From Ruminococcus sp. YE71 (lineage in GTDB: Bacteria; Bacillota; Clostridia; Oscillospirales; Ruminococcaceae), in assembly GCF_900119155.1 (NCBI RefSeq), contig NZ_FPIR01000017.1, positions 1-64,000 on the forward strand: 64,000 nt of DNA, written 5' to 3'. The first letter of the stretch is position 1. Every line of letters starts with the position of its first letter. Made by a program: the position numbers and the translations under genes. The notes beneath the pieces were generated by a model, which made no database searches, was not told the origin of the DNA, and saw only the letters and a list, made by a program, of their open reading frames with translations. Shown piece after piece: positions 52,543 to 61,767 of the stretch.

Positions 52543-53328
52543 ATGATAAGAACAAACATTTTCCAGGAGACAGCCGCCCACAAGGTAGTTCAGCAGCTCG
52601 GAGGTTTTTCGGTGCTGGAGTATGAGCGCGACCTTTCGGTGTCGCCTTCGACGGCTCAGTCGGCATATTTTTCGTCCAAGATGGGCGTACACAAGCGTCA
52701 GGTCATTTGCAGTCTGAACGGCAGCGGCGTTGTGATCCAGTCGGGTGCGATGCAGTGGTTCGCAGGCGCGGTGGAGGCGCAGACCAACATCAAGGGCGCA
52801 GGCGATATGCTCAAGAAGTTCGTGGGCAGCAAGGTGACGGGCGAATCGGCGGTCAAGCCGAGGTATGTCGGCACGGGAACGCTGGTGCTCGAACCGACGT
52901 ACAAGTACATCCTGCTTGAGGACATCGGCAAGTGGGGCGGCAGTCTTGTGATAGAGGACGGTCTGTTCCTTGCGGCGAACGACAGTGTTGACATCAGTGT
53001 GACTGCCCGCTCGAACATTTCGTCGGCGATGCTTGGCGGCGAGGGTATGTTCAACACCTGCCTGAGGGGCAATGGCATTGCGGTGCTGGAGAGTCCTGTT
53101 CCGAGGGAGGAGCTGGTGATCGTAGATCTGGAGAACGATCAGCTGAAGATCGACGGAAACTTTGCGATCGCGTGGTCATCGTCGCTGAATTTCACGGTAG
53201 AGCGCACGACGAAGACGCTGGTAGGATCAGCGGCGTCGGGAGAAGGGCTTGTGAATGTTTACAGGGGCACAGGACGAGTACTGATGGCACCTGTACAGAG
53301 CGGCACATTATCGATAATAAGCGGCTAA
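52543..53328 (+). CDS. AIM24-family protein (TIGR00266-like)
   Basis: A 261-residue beta-rich protein of the AIM24/DUF124 family. Conserved-looking segments include IQSGAMQWFAGAVEAQTN, SKVTGESAVKPRYVGTGTL, GMFNTCLRGNGIAVLESP and AIAWSSSLNFTVE. AAAGGAGG precedes the ATG at 52543; an ATG at 52510 lies too near the transcription start and has no ribosome site. The family is widespread, and its bacterial function is not established. It stands alone between its own promoter and terminator. Confidence 0.9.
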   Translation: MIRTNIFQETAAHKVVQQLGGFSVLEYERDLSVSPSTAQSAYFSSKMGVHKRQVICSLNGSGVVIQSGAMQWFAGAVEAQTNIKGAGDMLKKFVGSKVTGESAVKPRYVGTGTLVLEPTYKYILLEDIGKWGGSLVIEDGLFLAANDSVDISVTARSNISSAMLGGEGMFNTCLRGNGIAVLESPVPREELVIVDLENDQLKIDGNFAIAWSSSLNFTVERTTKTLVGSAASGEGLVNVYRGTGRVLMAPVQSGTLSIISG

Positions 53329-53332
53329 AAAA

Positions 53333-53370
53333 ATACCGTCTGTACGTAACTGTACAGGCGGTATATTTTT
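53333..53370 (+). terminator. Terminator of the AIM24-family gene
   Basis: A 13-bp stem ATACCGTCTGTAC / GTACAGGCGGTAT (one T-G pair) with a 6-nt loop and ATTTTT tail. Confidence 0.9.
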
Positions 53371-53458
53371 AGAACAAGACCACCGTCCCGTTTACTCTGT
53401 TTCGGTATGGCAGTGTTTGTGCAGGTCTGTATAAATCGCTGGTGCGATTTTTGGGGGC

Positions 53459-53490
53459 TTTGCCAAAAGTCGCTCCGCTCTTTTGGCAAA
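53459..53490. repeat. Inverted repeat in the glyS-proximal gap
   Basis: TTTGCCAAAAG (53459-53469) pairs perfectly with CTTTTGGCAAA (53480-53490) around a 10-base loop. GTTTGTGCAGGTC upstream (about 53415) recurs at about 56571. Confidence 0.8.
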
Positions 53491-53585
53491 ATAAAATCGG
53501 CATTTCACGCTTCGAGGGTTCATTTGAGCTCTGCTGTCATGCAGAGTTCTTTTCCTCGATTTTCGGGAAATGCCGATTTTATTTT
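53488..53585. repeat. Long imperfect palindrome with 19-bp outer stem
   Basis: Outer arms of 19 bp (53488-53506 and 53567-53585) are perfect complements. Within lie CGAGG (53513-53517) with CCTCG (53554-53558) and CTCTGC (53529-53534) with GCAGAG (53541-53546). The element is about 98 bases, non-coding, and could be a MITE-like unit or a complex terminator. Confidence 0.8.
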
Positions 53586-53678
53586 TGTGGGGGGGGGATG
53601 ATGGCTCTCTTTCGGGTCAAAGCCATGTTCCCTGGGCGGGGACGCTGTCCCCGAGCCACTGCTGGGGGAGCCTTTGTA

Positions 53679-53705
53679 GCCGTGCGCAGCTAAGGCGGGG
53701 GTCTC
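53679..53705. repeat. Dispersed intergenic repeat, copy 2
   Basis: On the minus strand this 27-base stretch matches 22610-22636 at 24 of 27 positions (GAGACCC, CGCC, TAGCT and CGCACGGC blocks). It lies about 55 bases past the glyS stop. Confidence 0.65.
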
Positions 53706-53759
53706 CATCCCTCCTTAACTTTTTTAGTCTCTGGCGTGTACGGGACAGTGGTTTGGTTT

Positions 53760-55145
53760 TTAGAATGCGAGCTTCTCTTCGAGATACTTCTCAAGATCAG
53801 CTATGGGCATACGTACCTGCTCCATGCTGTCGCGCTCACGTACTGTTACACATCCGTCGGTCTCGGACTCGAAATCGTATGTCACACAGAACGGTGTGCC
53901 GATCTCGTCCTGACGACGGTATCTCTTGCCAATGCTTCCTGCTTCATCATAGTCAACAAAGAACTTCTTCGACAGATCCTCGAATACCTTGCTCGCAGGC
54001 TCGGACAGCTTCTTGGAAAGCGGCAGTACAGCAGCCTTTACAGGAGCAAGCGCAGGATGGAAACGCATAACTGTACGAACGTCGGGCTTCTCCTCGGTGC
54101 CGATGTTCTCCTCGTCATATGCCTCGCATACAACTGCAAGGAACAGTCTCTCAACACCCAGCGAGGGCTCGATAACGTACGGAACATATCTCTCGTTGGT
54201 CTCGGGATCGAGATAGTCGAGGTTCTTGCCCGATGTCTTGATGTGCTGGTTCAGGTCGTAGTCGGTTCTGTCCGCAACGCCCCACAGCTCGCCCCAGCCG
54301 AACGGGAACAGATATTCAAAGTCGGTGGTAGCCTTGGAGTAGAAGCACAGCTCCTCAGCAGAATGGTCGCGCAGTCTCAGGTTCTCTTCCTTGATGTTCA
54401 GCGACAGCAGCCAGTCACGGCAGAAGCTTCTCCAGTAGTCGAACCACTCAAGGTCAGTGCCGGGCTTGCAGAAGAACTCAAGCTCCATCTGCTCGAACTC
54501 TCTTACACGGAAGATGAAGTTTCCTGGAGTGATCTCGTTTCTGAAGGACTTGCCCACCTGCGCAACGCCGAAGGGGACCTTCTTTCTGGTGGTGCGCTGG
54601 ATGTTCGCGAAGTTTACGAAGATACCCTGCGCAGTCTCGGGACGCAGATACAGCTCAGCCTTCGAGTCCTCGGTTACGCCCTGGAAGGTCTTGAACATCA
54701 GGTTGAACTGACGGATGTCGGTGAAGTTGTGCTTGCCGCACTGGGGGCAGGGAATGTTCTTTTCCTTGATGTAGTCCATCAGCTGCTCGTTCGACCAGCC
54801 TGCAACGTTTGTGCCGTCAAAGTCCTCGATGAGGTTGTCCGCACGGTGACGGGTGTGGCACTCCTTGCAGTCCATGAGCGGGTCGGAGAAGCCGCCGAGG
54901 TGTCCCGAAGCTACCCAGGTCTGCGGATTCATCAGGATAGCCGAATCAAGTCCTACGTTGTACTTGTTCTCCTGAATGAACTTCTTTCTCCATGCGTTCT
55001 TGATGTTGGTCTTCAGCTCTACGCCGAGCGGACCGTAATCCCAGGTGTTTGCAAGTCCGCCGTAGATCTCCGAGCCTGCATATACAAAGCCTCTGCCCTT
55101 ACACAGAGCCACGATCTTGTCCATTGTCTTTTCGCTGTTAAGCAT
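53760..55145 (-). CDS. glyS: Glycyl-tRNA synthetase (dimeric type)
   Basis: A 461-residue class II synthetase that charges tRNA-Gly, of the single-chain alpha2 type found in many Firmicutes. It begins with [23 protein letters not shown], has [24 protein letters not shown], the motif 2 region [25 protein letters not shown] and the motif 3 region [14 protein letters not shown], then a C-terminal anticodon-binding domain. Two CxxC pairs (DCKEC and CPQC) may bind zinc. The length is usual. AAAGGAATGG lies upstream. The roughly 45-nt leader leaves no room for a T-box. Confidence 0.97.
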   Translation of the reverse strand: MLNSEKTMDKIVALCKGRGFVYAGSEIYGGLANTWDYGPLGVELKTNIKNAWRKKFIQENKYNVGLDSAILMNPQTWVASGHLGGFSDPLMDCKECHTRHRADNLIEDFDGTNVAGWSNEQLMDYIKEKNIPCPQCGKHNFTDIRQFNLMFKTFQGVTEDSKAELYLRPETAQGIFVNFANIQRTTRKKVPFGVAQVGKSFRNEITPGNFIFRVREFEQMELEFFCKPGTDLEWFDYWRSFCRDWLLSLNIKEENLRLRDHSAEELCFYSKATTDFEYLFPFGWGELWGVADRTDYDLNQHIKTSGKNLDYLDPETNERYVPYVIEPSLGVERLFLAVVCEAYDEENIGTEEKPDVRTVMRFHPALAPVKAAVLPLSKKLSEPASKVFEDLSKKFFVDYDEAGSIGKRYRRQDEIGTPFCVTYDFESETDGCVTVRERDSMEQVRMPIADLEKYLEEKLAF

Positions 55146-55190
55146 TGTTTTACCATTCCTTTCTGTTTTTTGAGAAATGCTGTAATCTAT

Positions 55191-55219
55191 ATTATACTAC
55201 ATTATTCCGCAAATTGCAA
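55191..55219 (-). promoter_or_regulatory. Promoter of glyS
   Basis: Minus-strand TTGCAA (55219-55214), 17-bp spacer, TATAAT (55196-55191). Confidence 0.78.
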
Positions 55220-55258
55220 TAGATTACATAAAACTTTCATAATTGTTCCATTCTCCCG

Positions 55259-55296
55259 AAAATAAAGACCATGCCCTGTATCCCAAAAGCATGGTC
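55259..55296 (-). terminator. Terminator of the alpha/beta hydrolase gene
   Basis: Stem GACCATGC / GCATGGTC with a 14-nt loop; TTTATTTT follows on the minus strand. CTGTTTTT on the other side could make it bidirectional. Confidence 0.85.
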
Positions 55297-55305
55297 CTGT
55301 TTTTC

Positions 55306-56412
55306 TCACGACGGCTCAAGCTGCTGCGTGAAGAACTCATCCACCTGATCGAAGAGCTCTGTATTTATCCCGTTCGCGAGCTTCTTGTTCACCGAACGGT
55401 AGTAGGCAGCAAGCGCCTGATTCGGTATCTTACCGTTGTACTGCTTCATCATCAGTTCAAACTGCGGGTCGAGTTTTTTGCGCATATAGTTTACGGTCTT
55501 TTTCGAGTAGAGGTATGAGTTGTGACCGCGTCTGCGCTTTTCATCCATCGTCACGTAAACGACCTTCTCGTTCGTGATCTTGCTCTGCTGATTGATTATC
55601 GCCGCGCCGTCGTAGCGCACGGTCTTGTCAGACGTTCCGTGAACGACCATGACGGGTATGTTGGATTTATTGATGCCGTCCACCGCCGAAAGGTCTGAGT
55701 AGTTCCTGAAACAAGCCTTGTTGTACAGCCAGATGAAGGGGGTCAGATACTTCGCCGATTCGCTGCCGAGTATCAGCTCGCTCGCCTCGTTCAGCTCCTT
55801 CATAGGCGTACAGTAGCCAGAAAGTGTCACGCAGGCTTTAATATCGTGGTCGAAGTTCAGCACAGCCGCTGACGCATACCCGCCCCAGCTGTGACCCATG
55901 ACGAACATGGGCAGCTCGTTGAGCCTGTCGTCGCTCTCTGCGTAGGTCAGCGCCTTGTCAAGATCAATGGCACTCTGCGCCAGACCTATCGTGCTCGAAC
56001 CCTCGCTCGAACAGCTTCCCGTGGCGTCATACGCAAACACCCGCCAGCCCTTGTCAACCATCGAGATAAGTATCGGCATATAACTCTCGTGTCCCGCGCC
56101 GATGCCGTGGGCAAACACGATCAGACCCTTGTCGTTGTCCATGCCGTAAATGTAGCCGTGCAGAGTGTTGTGCCCCGACAGGAAAGTGACTTCCTCCCTC
56201 GGATACTTGCTCGCGTAGTGGCTGTAACGGTAGTTGTATGAGTACTTCTTGTCAGGATAGTCCACCCTCGTGAACCTCGACCTCATCAGAAACGTCGTCA
56301 GCCCCATGAACACAGCAAAAAACATCAGCACCCCTGCAATGATGACCGCTAAGATCAGCTTCCGCCGATTCTTTCTCTTGACTTTTCGTATATGTTTCTG
56401 CTCGGGACTCAT
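55306..56412 (-). CDS. Membrane-anchored alpha/beta hydrolase
   Basis: A 368-residue hydrolase with a basic N-terminus and one transmembrane helix (about 18-43), so the catalytic domain lies outside. The nucleophile is Ser175 in GHSWGGYAS, the oxyanion region is FAHGIGAGHES, and the acid/base residues are probably Asp in HGTSDKTVRYDG and His in RRGHNSYLYS. It resembles serine aminopeptidase/lipase-like (Hydrolase_4) proteins. The ATG at 56412 is preferred, though a GTG at 56421 is in frame and the AAGAAGG site fits neither perfectly. Substrate unknown. It is monocistronic. Confidence 0.87.
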   Translation of the reverse strand: MSPEQKHIRKVKRKNRRKLILAVIIAGVLMFFAVFMGLTTFLMRSRFTRVDYPDKKYSYNYRYSHYASKYPREEVTFLSGHNTLHGYIYGMDNDKGLIVFAHGIGAGHESYMPILISMVDKGWRVFAYDATGSCSSEGSSTIGLAQSAIDLDKALTYAESDDRLNELPMFVMGHSWGGYASAAVLNFDHDIKACVTLSGYCTPMKELNEASELILGSESAKYLTPFIWLYNKACFRNYSDLSAVDGINKSNIPVMVVHGTSDKTVRYDGAAIINQQSKITNEKVVYVTMDEKRRRGHNSYLYSKKTVNYMRKKLDPQFELMMKQYNGKIPNQALAAYYRSVNKKLANGINTELFDQVDEFFTQQLEPS

Positions 56413-56797
56413 TACGATCACGACCTTCTTACATTATATTCACCTTTGTGTGCTTGTCTTTGGAAAAGTGCTGTCTATCTTGGTGGAAGACCCTTTTAAA
56501 AAAGGGTCTTCCACCAACCCCCCTCACTAAAATTTTTAATACTTTTTGGCTTTTGGGTGGTTCTTTATTAGTTTGTGCAGGTCGGGAAATTTGTGGTTCT
56601 TTTTCTCATTGGGCGACCTTGCCAAAAAGACGTTCAAAGGAGGTCAACACATCATTTGCGGAATTTTTCAGATGGTCACTTTTGAAGCGGTGATAGTCCA
56701 TCTTCTAAACCACAACAAACGACATATTAAAAGTCTTTGGAAGGGGAGCTGGGTGAGAAGCTAAGGCGGGTTTCTCCGGTAATAAACCGCGCCTCAC
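56413..56797. other. Gap of about 385 bases with repeat fragments
   Basis: Contains AAGACCCTTTTAAAAAAGGGTCTTCC (hairpin, 56489-56512), GTTTGTGCAGGTC (about 56571) and the dispersed repeat near its right end. Short open frames here have no convincing ribosome site. Confidence 0.5.
56742..56776. repeat. Dispersed intergenic repeat, copy 3 (diverged)
   Basis: The minus strand reads GAGAAACCCGCCTTAGCT, matching 16 of 18 positions of copy 2, then diverges before AGCTCCCCT. It lies just past the ftsK stop. Confidence 0.55.
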
Positions 56798-59527
56798 TCA
56801 CGAACGCCCCTGTCTTTCGTACCATTCTTCTTTGGTTATCATGATTTTTCTGGGTTTGGCGCCTTCCTGGGGGCCGATTATGCCCATGGCCTCGATGTCG
56901 TCCATGATGCGGGCGGCTCTGGGGAAGCCGAGTTTGAGCTTGCGCTGTAAGAACGCTGTGGAGGCGTTGCCCGTTTCGACGATAATGGTTATCGCCTGAT
57001 TTACGAGGTCGTCGTCGGGGTTTATCTGGACCTCGGTGTCCTCCTCGTTCTTGGGCTTCGGCATATTCTGCTCGACCTCGTGTACGACCTCCTGATCGTA
57101 CTGAGCGCCGTGTTCCTGTTTCAGGAACGCCACGATATCGCGTATCTCCTGACTGGACGCAAAACCGCTCTGGATTCTGAGCGGCTTCGGGTAGCCTGCG
57201 GGCTTGAAGAGCATATCGCCGCGTCCCAGCAGTTTTTCTGCGCCCACCTCGTCGAGGATTACTCTTGAGTCCACATTATTGGACACCATCAGCGCCGTTC
57301 TCGACGGTATGTTAGCCTTGATTATACCTGTAAGTACGTCGGTTCTCGGCGACTGGGTAGCGATGAGCATATGCATACCCGCCGCTCTTGCCAGCTGAGC
57401 AAGGCTCTGTATCGAAGCCTCGACCTCATTTTTCGCCGCCATCATAAGTTCAGCCAGCTCGTCGAGGATGATGACGATGTAGGGCAGTTTGGTGCGCTTG
57501 CACTCGGGGTCGTTGGCTATCATCTCATCGACGAATTCGTTGTATTCTTCGAGATTCTTCACGCCGTTTGCTTCGAGTAGCGCGTAGCGGCGGTTCATCT
57601 CGTTCACCGCCCATCCCAGCGCACCTGCCGCCTTCAGCGGTTCGGTGAGCACGGGTATCAGCAGATGCGGTATGCCGTTGTAGATCGGGAACTCAACGCG
57701 TTTCGGGTCAACAAGTATCAACTTGACCTCGTCGGGCGAACAGCGGTAGAGGATGTTCAGTATCACCGAATTCGTGAATACCGACTTGCCCGAACCCGTA
57801 GTACCCGCGATGAGCATATGGGGCATCGAGGTTATGTCGCCCATGACGATGTTGCCCTCGATATCCTTGCCGACCGCGAATTTCAGCAGACCCTTTGCGC
57901 GGCGGAAGTCGCGGCTGTCGATAAGCTCTCTCATGGAGATGCTGTCGCGGTGGATGTTCGGTATCTCGATGCCGATGGCGGGTTTTCCGGGTATCGGCGC
58001 TTCGATTCGCACGCTTTGTGCCGCAAGGTTCAGCGCGATGTCGTCCGAAAGGGAAGTGACCTGCTTTACCTTAACGCCTGCCGCAGGCTGCAACTCGTAC
58101 CTCGTAACGGTAGGGCCGCGGTGGATGCCGACGATGCGTGTCTTTACGCCGAACTGTTCGAGAGTCGCCACAAGCCTCTGGGACTTGTCCTGTATCTCGC
58201 GCTCGATCTCTTCTTCCGAGCTGCGGTTCTTCGCAGGCTGGAGAAGCTCGACGGGCGGATAAACGTACCCTACCTGCTCGCCATCTTCGACGGGTCTGTA
58301 GGTCTCGGCGTTGGGGTCTACGTTGACCTCGTTCCGGCGGTTCTGCGCCGCCGACGCCTGACGGATAAGCTCCTTCAGCTTTATCTCCTCGGCGACCTTC
58401 TGTTTTTCTTCCTTCACTTGCTCGGCACGGGTAGGTTCCTTCGCAGGCTTTTCGGGCTGTTTCTTCTTCTCGTTCTCGGTCTCCTGAGCCTGTTCGGAGG
58501 CAGGAGCGGTACGCTCGCGCTTGACAGTCCTGGGGTCTGTGCCGTCGGCTGTCTTCTGAGCCGTTTCGGGCTTCGGAGCCTCCTCCTTCACCTCTTCGGG
58601 CTGACCGTCCATGCTGAACTTCTCGGCGCGTGCTCTTGCTTCCTCCTCCTCGCGGCGGATGCGGTCGAGCTGTGCCTGATGCACCTTTGCAAAGTCCACG
58701 CTGCGTTTTTTCAGCTTGCGTTCGGGCTTGCGGACGGGCGCAGGCTGCGGCTCGTAGCTGTCGAAGGTCATCTGCTCGTAAGGCTCGGGCTCGGGTACGG
58801 GCTCGGGCAGATCGTACTTGCCGTCAAGCTCACGTTCGTAGGCGCGGTCTGCGGCGTTTTCCCTGAGAGCTTTCGCACCGCCGACGATCGGGCGCGTCAT
58901 GGCGTGGAGTATCTGCGGCAGTGTCAGGTCTGACAGCAGCAGAGCGAACAGCACGATGAGCAGAACGATGAGTATTTTCGAGCCGACCTCGCCGAACCAT
59001 GTCCTGAGGGACAGCCCCATCAGCGCTCCTGCCACGCCGCCACCTCTGAGTTTCACGCCGTCAGCGTACAGGTGTTTGAGTTTTATCAGCAGCGTCGAGC
59101 CCTGCACAGCGTTACCGAAGAATATCTGTGCCGCGCCGCTCAGCAGGAAGAACATGACCGCTCCCTGTACGGCTCGGGCTATGACCGCGCTCTTCGCCTT
59201 TTCCGAAGCTATCGAGAGCGCCATATATATAATGAATGCTCCGAACACGAACACCGAAGCGCCGAGCATCCCGCGGTTGAGGTCGTACAGCTTTTTCCAC
59301 AAGCCGTCGCCCTTGATGAATGTCAGTATTATCTGGAATATCCCGAAGAAGAACATCACCAGCGACCAGAAACGCCTGCGCTCGCGGAACTTCGCGGCAG
59401 CCGCATCGTTCTGTTTTGCGCCTGCCGACGGCTTAGCCGTTTTTGAAGCGCTCCCCGAAGAGCTTTTCTTCGCGGTACTGCTTTTTGATGTGGTCTTTGC
59501 AGTGGTTTTTCCTTTACTCTGAGCCAA
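56798..59527 (-). CDS. ftsK: DNA translocase FtsK/SpoIIIE
   Basis: A 909-residue septal DNA pump that clears chromosome from the closing division site or forespore. The N-terminus is Lys/Ser/Thr/Ala-rich, followed by four transmembrane helices (about 48-200). A charged Pro/Glu/Lys linker covers 235-420. The motor domain has Walker A GTTGSGKSVFTNSV and LILVDPKRVEF, VIILDELAELMM as Walker B, and LIATQSPRTDV. The last 65 residues are the DNA-reading gamma winged helix (FLQRKLKLGFPRAARIMDDI). The start is TTG at 59527, after AGAGGGGAAAG. It follows the ClpP-like gene, a pairing also seen with tepA and spoIIIE in Bacillus. Confidence 0.96.
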   Translation of the reverse strand: MAQSKGKTTAKTTSKSSTAKKSSSGSASKTAKPSAGAKQNDAAAAKFRERRRFWSLVMFFFGIFQIILTFIKGDGLWKKLYDLNRGMLGASVFVFGAFIIYMALSIASEKAKSAVIARAVQGAVMFFLLSGAAQIFFGNAVQGSTLLIKLKHLYADGVKLRGGGVAGALMGLSLRTWFGEVGSKILIVLLIVLFALLLSDLTLPQILHAMTRPIVGGAKALRENAADRAYERELDGKYDLPEPVPEPEPYEQMTFDSYEPQPAPVRKPERKLKKRSVDFAKVHQAQLDRIRREEEEARARAEKFSMDGQPEEVKEEAPKPETAQKTADGTDPRTVKRERTAPASEQAQETENEKKKQPEKPAKEPTRAEQVKEEKQKVAEEIKLKELIRQASAAQNRRNEVNVDPNAETYRPVEDGEQVGYVYPPVELLQPAKNRSSEEEIEREIQDKSQRLVATLEQFGVKTRIVGIHRGPTVTRYELQPAAGVKVKQVTSLSDDIALNLAAQSVRIEAPIPGKPAIGIEIPNIHRDSISMRELIDSRDFRRAKGLLKFAVGKDIEGNIVMGDITSMPHMLIAGTTGSGKSVFTNSVILNILYRCSPDEVKLILVDPKRVEFPIYNGIPHLLIPVLTEPLKAAGALGWAVNEMNRRYALLEANGVKNLEEYNEFVDEMIANDPECKRTKLPYIVIILDELAELMMAAKNEVEASIQSLAQLARAAGMHMLIATQSPRTDVLTGIIKANIPSRTALMVSNNVDSRVILDEVGAEKLLGRGDMLFKPAGYPKPLRIQSGFASSQEIRDIVAFLKQEHGAQYDQEVVHEVEQNMPKPKNEEDTEVQINPDDDLVNQAITIIVETGNASTAFLQRKLKLGFPRAARIMDDIEAMGIIGPQEGAKPRKIMITKEEWYERQGRS

Positions 59528-59563
59528 ATCTTTCCCCTCTTTTTCCTTTCCTTTATGAAGTCC

Positions 59564-60292
59564 TCAGCCCTCGATACGGCTGTAAAGCCAGCCTATCGCG
59601 TCCGAAAGACCTCCGAGACAGTCGATAAGTCCGCATTCCACAGCGGTCTCGCCGTCTATGACCGTCCCCACGTCCATCACTATCTCACCCGTCGCGAGCA
59701 TTAGCTCGTGCAGGCGCTTTTCGCTGATGCGTGAGTTCGCTGTAATGAAGCGGTCTATCCGCTTCTGCATACGTCTGAAATATTCGAGCGTCTGCGGCAC
59801 TCCCACCACGGGGCCGTTCATCCTCACGGGGTGTACGGTCATAGTGGCGCTGGGCACGATGAACGAGCGTTTTGCGCTGACCGCCAGCGGCACCCCGATG
59901 GAATGTCCGCCCCCCAGCACGATGGAAGCCGTAGGAGTTTTCATCCCTGCGATGAGCTCTGCGATGGCAAGCCCAGCCTCCACGTCCCCTCCGACGGTGT
60001 TGAGAAGTATCAGCAGACCCTCAGCGGTCTCGTCCTGTTCTATCTCCACCAGCGAAGGTATGATATGCTCGTACTTTGTGGTCTTGTTGTCGGGGGGCAG
60101 GATATAGTGCCCCTCGACCTGCCCGATGATGTTCAGGCAGCAGATACCGTGTCTGCCTTCCATCCGTGCAAGCCCGAAGTCCTTTATCTCATCAGCCTGT
60201 TCCGCCCCGAGAACGGAAGCCGTTTCCGTCATCGTAAAGGCAGGCGTGCAGCTGATGACAGGGTGTTTTTTGTGCTGTTTTTTCTTCGACAT
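59564..60292 (-). CDS. ClpP-class serine protease, TepA-like
   Basis: A 242-residue crotonase-fold protease of the ClpP/TepA class. The strand LLILLNTVGGDVEAGLAIAELI, nucleophile Ser in GGGHSIGVPLAVSA and ATMTVHPVRMNG with a His fit the family. It has no signal peptide. In Bacillus the homologue TepA (YmfB) is encoded next to the FtsK/SpoIIIE gene; the same order here, 36 nt before ftsK, supports this assignment over true ClpP. GGAGG precedes the ATG. Confidence 0.9.
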   Translation of the reverse strand: MSKKKQHKKHPVISCTPAFTMTETASVLGAEQADEIKDFGLARMEGRHGICCLNIIGQVEGHYILPPDNKTTKYEHIIPSLVEIEQDETAEGLLILLNTVGGDVEAGLAIAELIAGMKTPTASIVLGGGHSIGVPLAVSAKRSFIVPSATMTVHPVRMNGPVVGVPQTLEYFRRMQKRIDRFITANSRISEKRLHELMLATGEIVMDVGTVIDGETAVECGLIDCLGGLSDAIGWLYSRIEG

Positions 60293-60413
60293 AGCTTTTT
60301 TACCTCCGATAAAATGTTTACGGAAGTTATTCTGTGCCGAAGCGTTTTTTTCTATTCAAACACTAAACAGTTAAAAAATTGGACAATTACCCTATTATAA
60401 ATATAACACAAAA

Positions 60414-60434
60414 GCCCCCCCTTGTCAAGGGGGG
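60414..60434 (-). terminator. Terminator of the flavoprotein operon
   Basis: An 8-bp GC-rich stem CCCCCCTT / AAGGGGGG with a 3-nt loop, followed on the minus strand by GCTTTTGTG. Confidence 0.7.
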
Positions 60435-60474
60435 AACACATTGTTCATCGCTGAAAAACATTTGTCACGGGTTT

Positions 60475-61698
60475 TCAGAACGCCTGTGCCGCCGCGTAAG
60501 CCGTCGCCCATGCGACCTGTAGGTTGAAACCGCCCGTGTAGCCGTCAACGTCCAGCACCTCGCCGATGAAGTACAGTCCCTTCACGAGCTTCGACTCCAT
60601 AGTTTTCGGGCTGACCTCGCCGACCTCTACACCGCCGCGGGTGATTATCGCTTCGGACACGGGGCGCAGACCCTTCACGTCGAAGGTCAGCGACTTTATC
60701 GCGCGGATAAGGCTCTCGCGTTCTTCGCGGGTTATCTGGTTGACCTTTTTCACGGGGGAGATGCCGCTGCGTTTGATGATGACGTGGATGATGCTCGCAG
60801 GGAGCAGCCGTCCGAGGGAGTTGCCGAAATCGCGGTTCGGCACTTCCGAGAAGTCGCGAAGTATCCGCTCGCCGAGTTTTTTCTCGTCGAGGGCGGGCTT
60901 CAAATCCACCGCGAAGGTGTACTTGCCTTTGACGATGTCGTGCATATGCGCCGACGCCGACAGCACGAGAGGGCCGCTCATCCCGAAGTGGGTAAAGAGC
61001 ATCTCGCCCTGCTGTTCAAAGACTTTTTTTCCCGTGGTGTTGTCGGTGACGGTGAGTCCGCAGTTTTTCAGCGACAGTCCCATCGCCTGAGCGCACTCGC
61101 CGTAAAGCTCCACGGGCACGAGCGACCCCGTACATTCGGTGACGGTGTGTCCCGCCTGTCTTGCGAGGGTGTATCCGTCGCCTGTCGAGCCCGTCTTCGG
61201 GTAGGAGATACCGCCGCAGGCAACGACTACGCACCTTCCGAAGTACTCGCTCTTACGGCATTTCACGCCCCTGACCTCGCCGTCTTCCATGATGAGGGAC
61301 AGTGCGTCGTCGCAGACGATGCGCACGCCTGCATCACGGGCGGCGTTTATCAGCGCCCCCGAGATGTCCTGAGCCTTGTCGCTGACGGGGAAAACGCGGT
61401 TGCCGCGCTCGGTCTTGAGCTCTATGCCCAGCGTCTCAAAGAACGCCATAACGTCCTCGGGAGCGAACCTGCTCAGCGAAGAGTACATGAATTTTGAGTT
61501 TCTCGGCAGGTTAGCCATGACCGTCTGCACGTCGCAGTTGTTTGTGACGTTGCAGCGTCCCTTGCCTGTGATGTTTAGCTTTCGGCAGGGCTGCGCCTCG
61601 TGCTCGATGACTATGACCTCGTGTCCGAGCCACGCCGCCTGCACCGCGCACATCATCCCGCTCGCTCCGCCGCCGATTATTACGATATCTGTCTGCAT
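60475..61698 (-). CDS. NAD(P)/FAD-dependent oxidoreductase, BaiN/HI0933 family
   Basis: A 407-residue flavoprotein. The FAD-binding Rossmann motif is IIGGGASGMMCAVQAA (7-22), followed by GRCNVTNNC, ACGGISYPKTGSTGDGY and, near the C-terminus, GLYFIGEVLDVDGYTGGFNLQVAWATAYAA. The HI0933 family includes BaiN, linked to bile-acid reduction, but most members have unknown substrates, so no reaction is claimed. AAGGAAC lies upstream. It follows the LURP-one gene by 69 nt in the same direction. Confidence 0.92.
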   Translation of the reverse strand: MQTDIVIIGGGASGMMCAVQAAWLGHEVIVIEHEAQPCRKLNITGKGRCNVTNNCDVQTVMANLPRNSKFMYSSLSRFAPEDVMAFFETLGIELKTERGNRVFPVSDKAQDISGALINAARDAGVRIVCDDALSLIMEDGEVRGVKCRKSEYFGRCVVVACGGISYPKTGSTGDGYTLARQAGHTVTECTGSLVPVELYGECAQAMGLSLKNCGLTVTDNTTGKKVFEQQGEMLFTHFGMSGPLVLSASAHMHDIVKGKYTFAVDLKPALDEKKLGERILRDFSEVPNRDFGNSLGRLLPASIIHVIIKRSGISPVKKVNQITREERESLIRAIKSLTFDVKGLRPVSEAIITRGGVEVGEVSPKTMESKLVKGLYFIGEVLDVDGYTGGFNLQVAWATAYAAAQAF

Positions 61699-61767
61699 AT
61701 CCGTTCCTTTTTATCCCACAGCCCGATGCTGTGCCTATAGTTGTATTCGTACAAAAAAGCGGACACC

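Noticed and set aside
53586-54070. Plus-strand open frames over the repeat region and glyS end
   Set aside because: They run antisense to glyS, start in the repeat or G-run, and lack ribosome sites and homology.
55150-55260. T-box leader upstream of glyS
   Set aside because: The promoter at 55191-55219 leaves a leader of only about 45 nt, and no specifier stem or T-box sequence is present.
56448-56764. Short open frames of 72-86 codons in the 56.5 kb gap
   Set aside because: They lie across hairpins and repeat fragments, have no suitable ribosome sites, and read as low-quality sequence.
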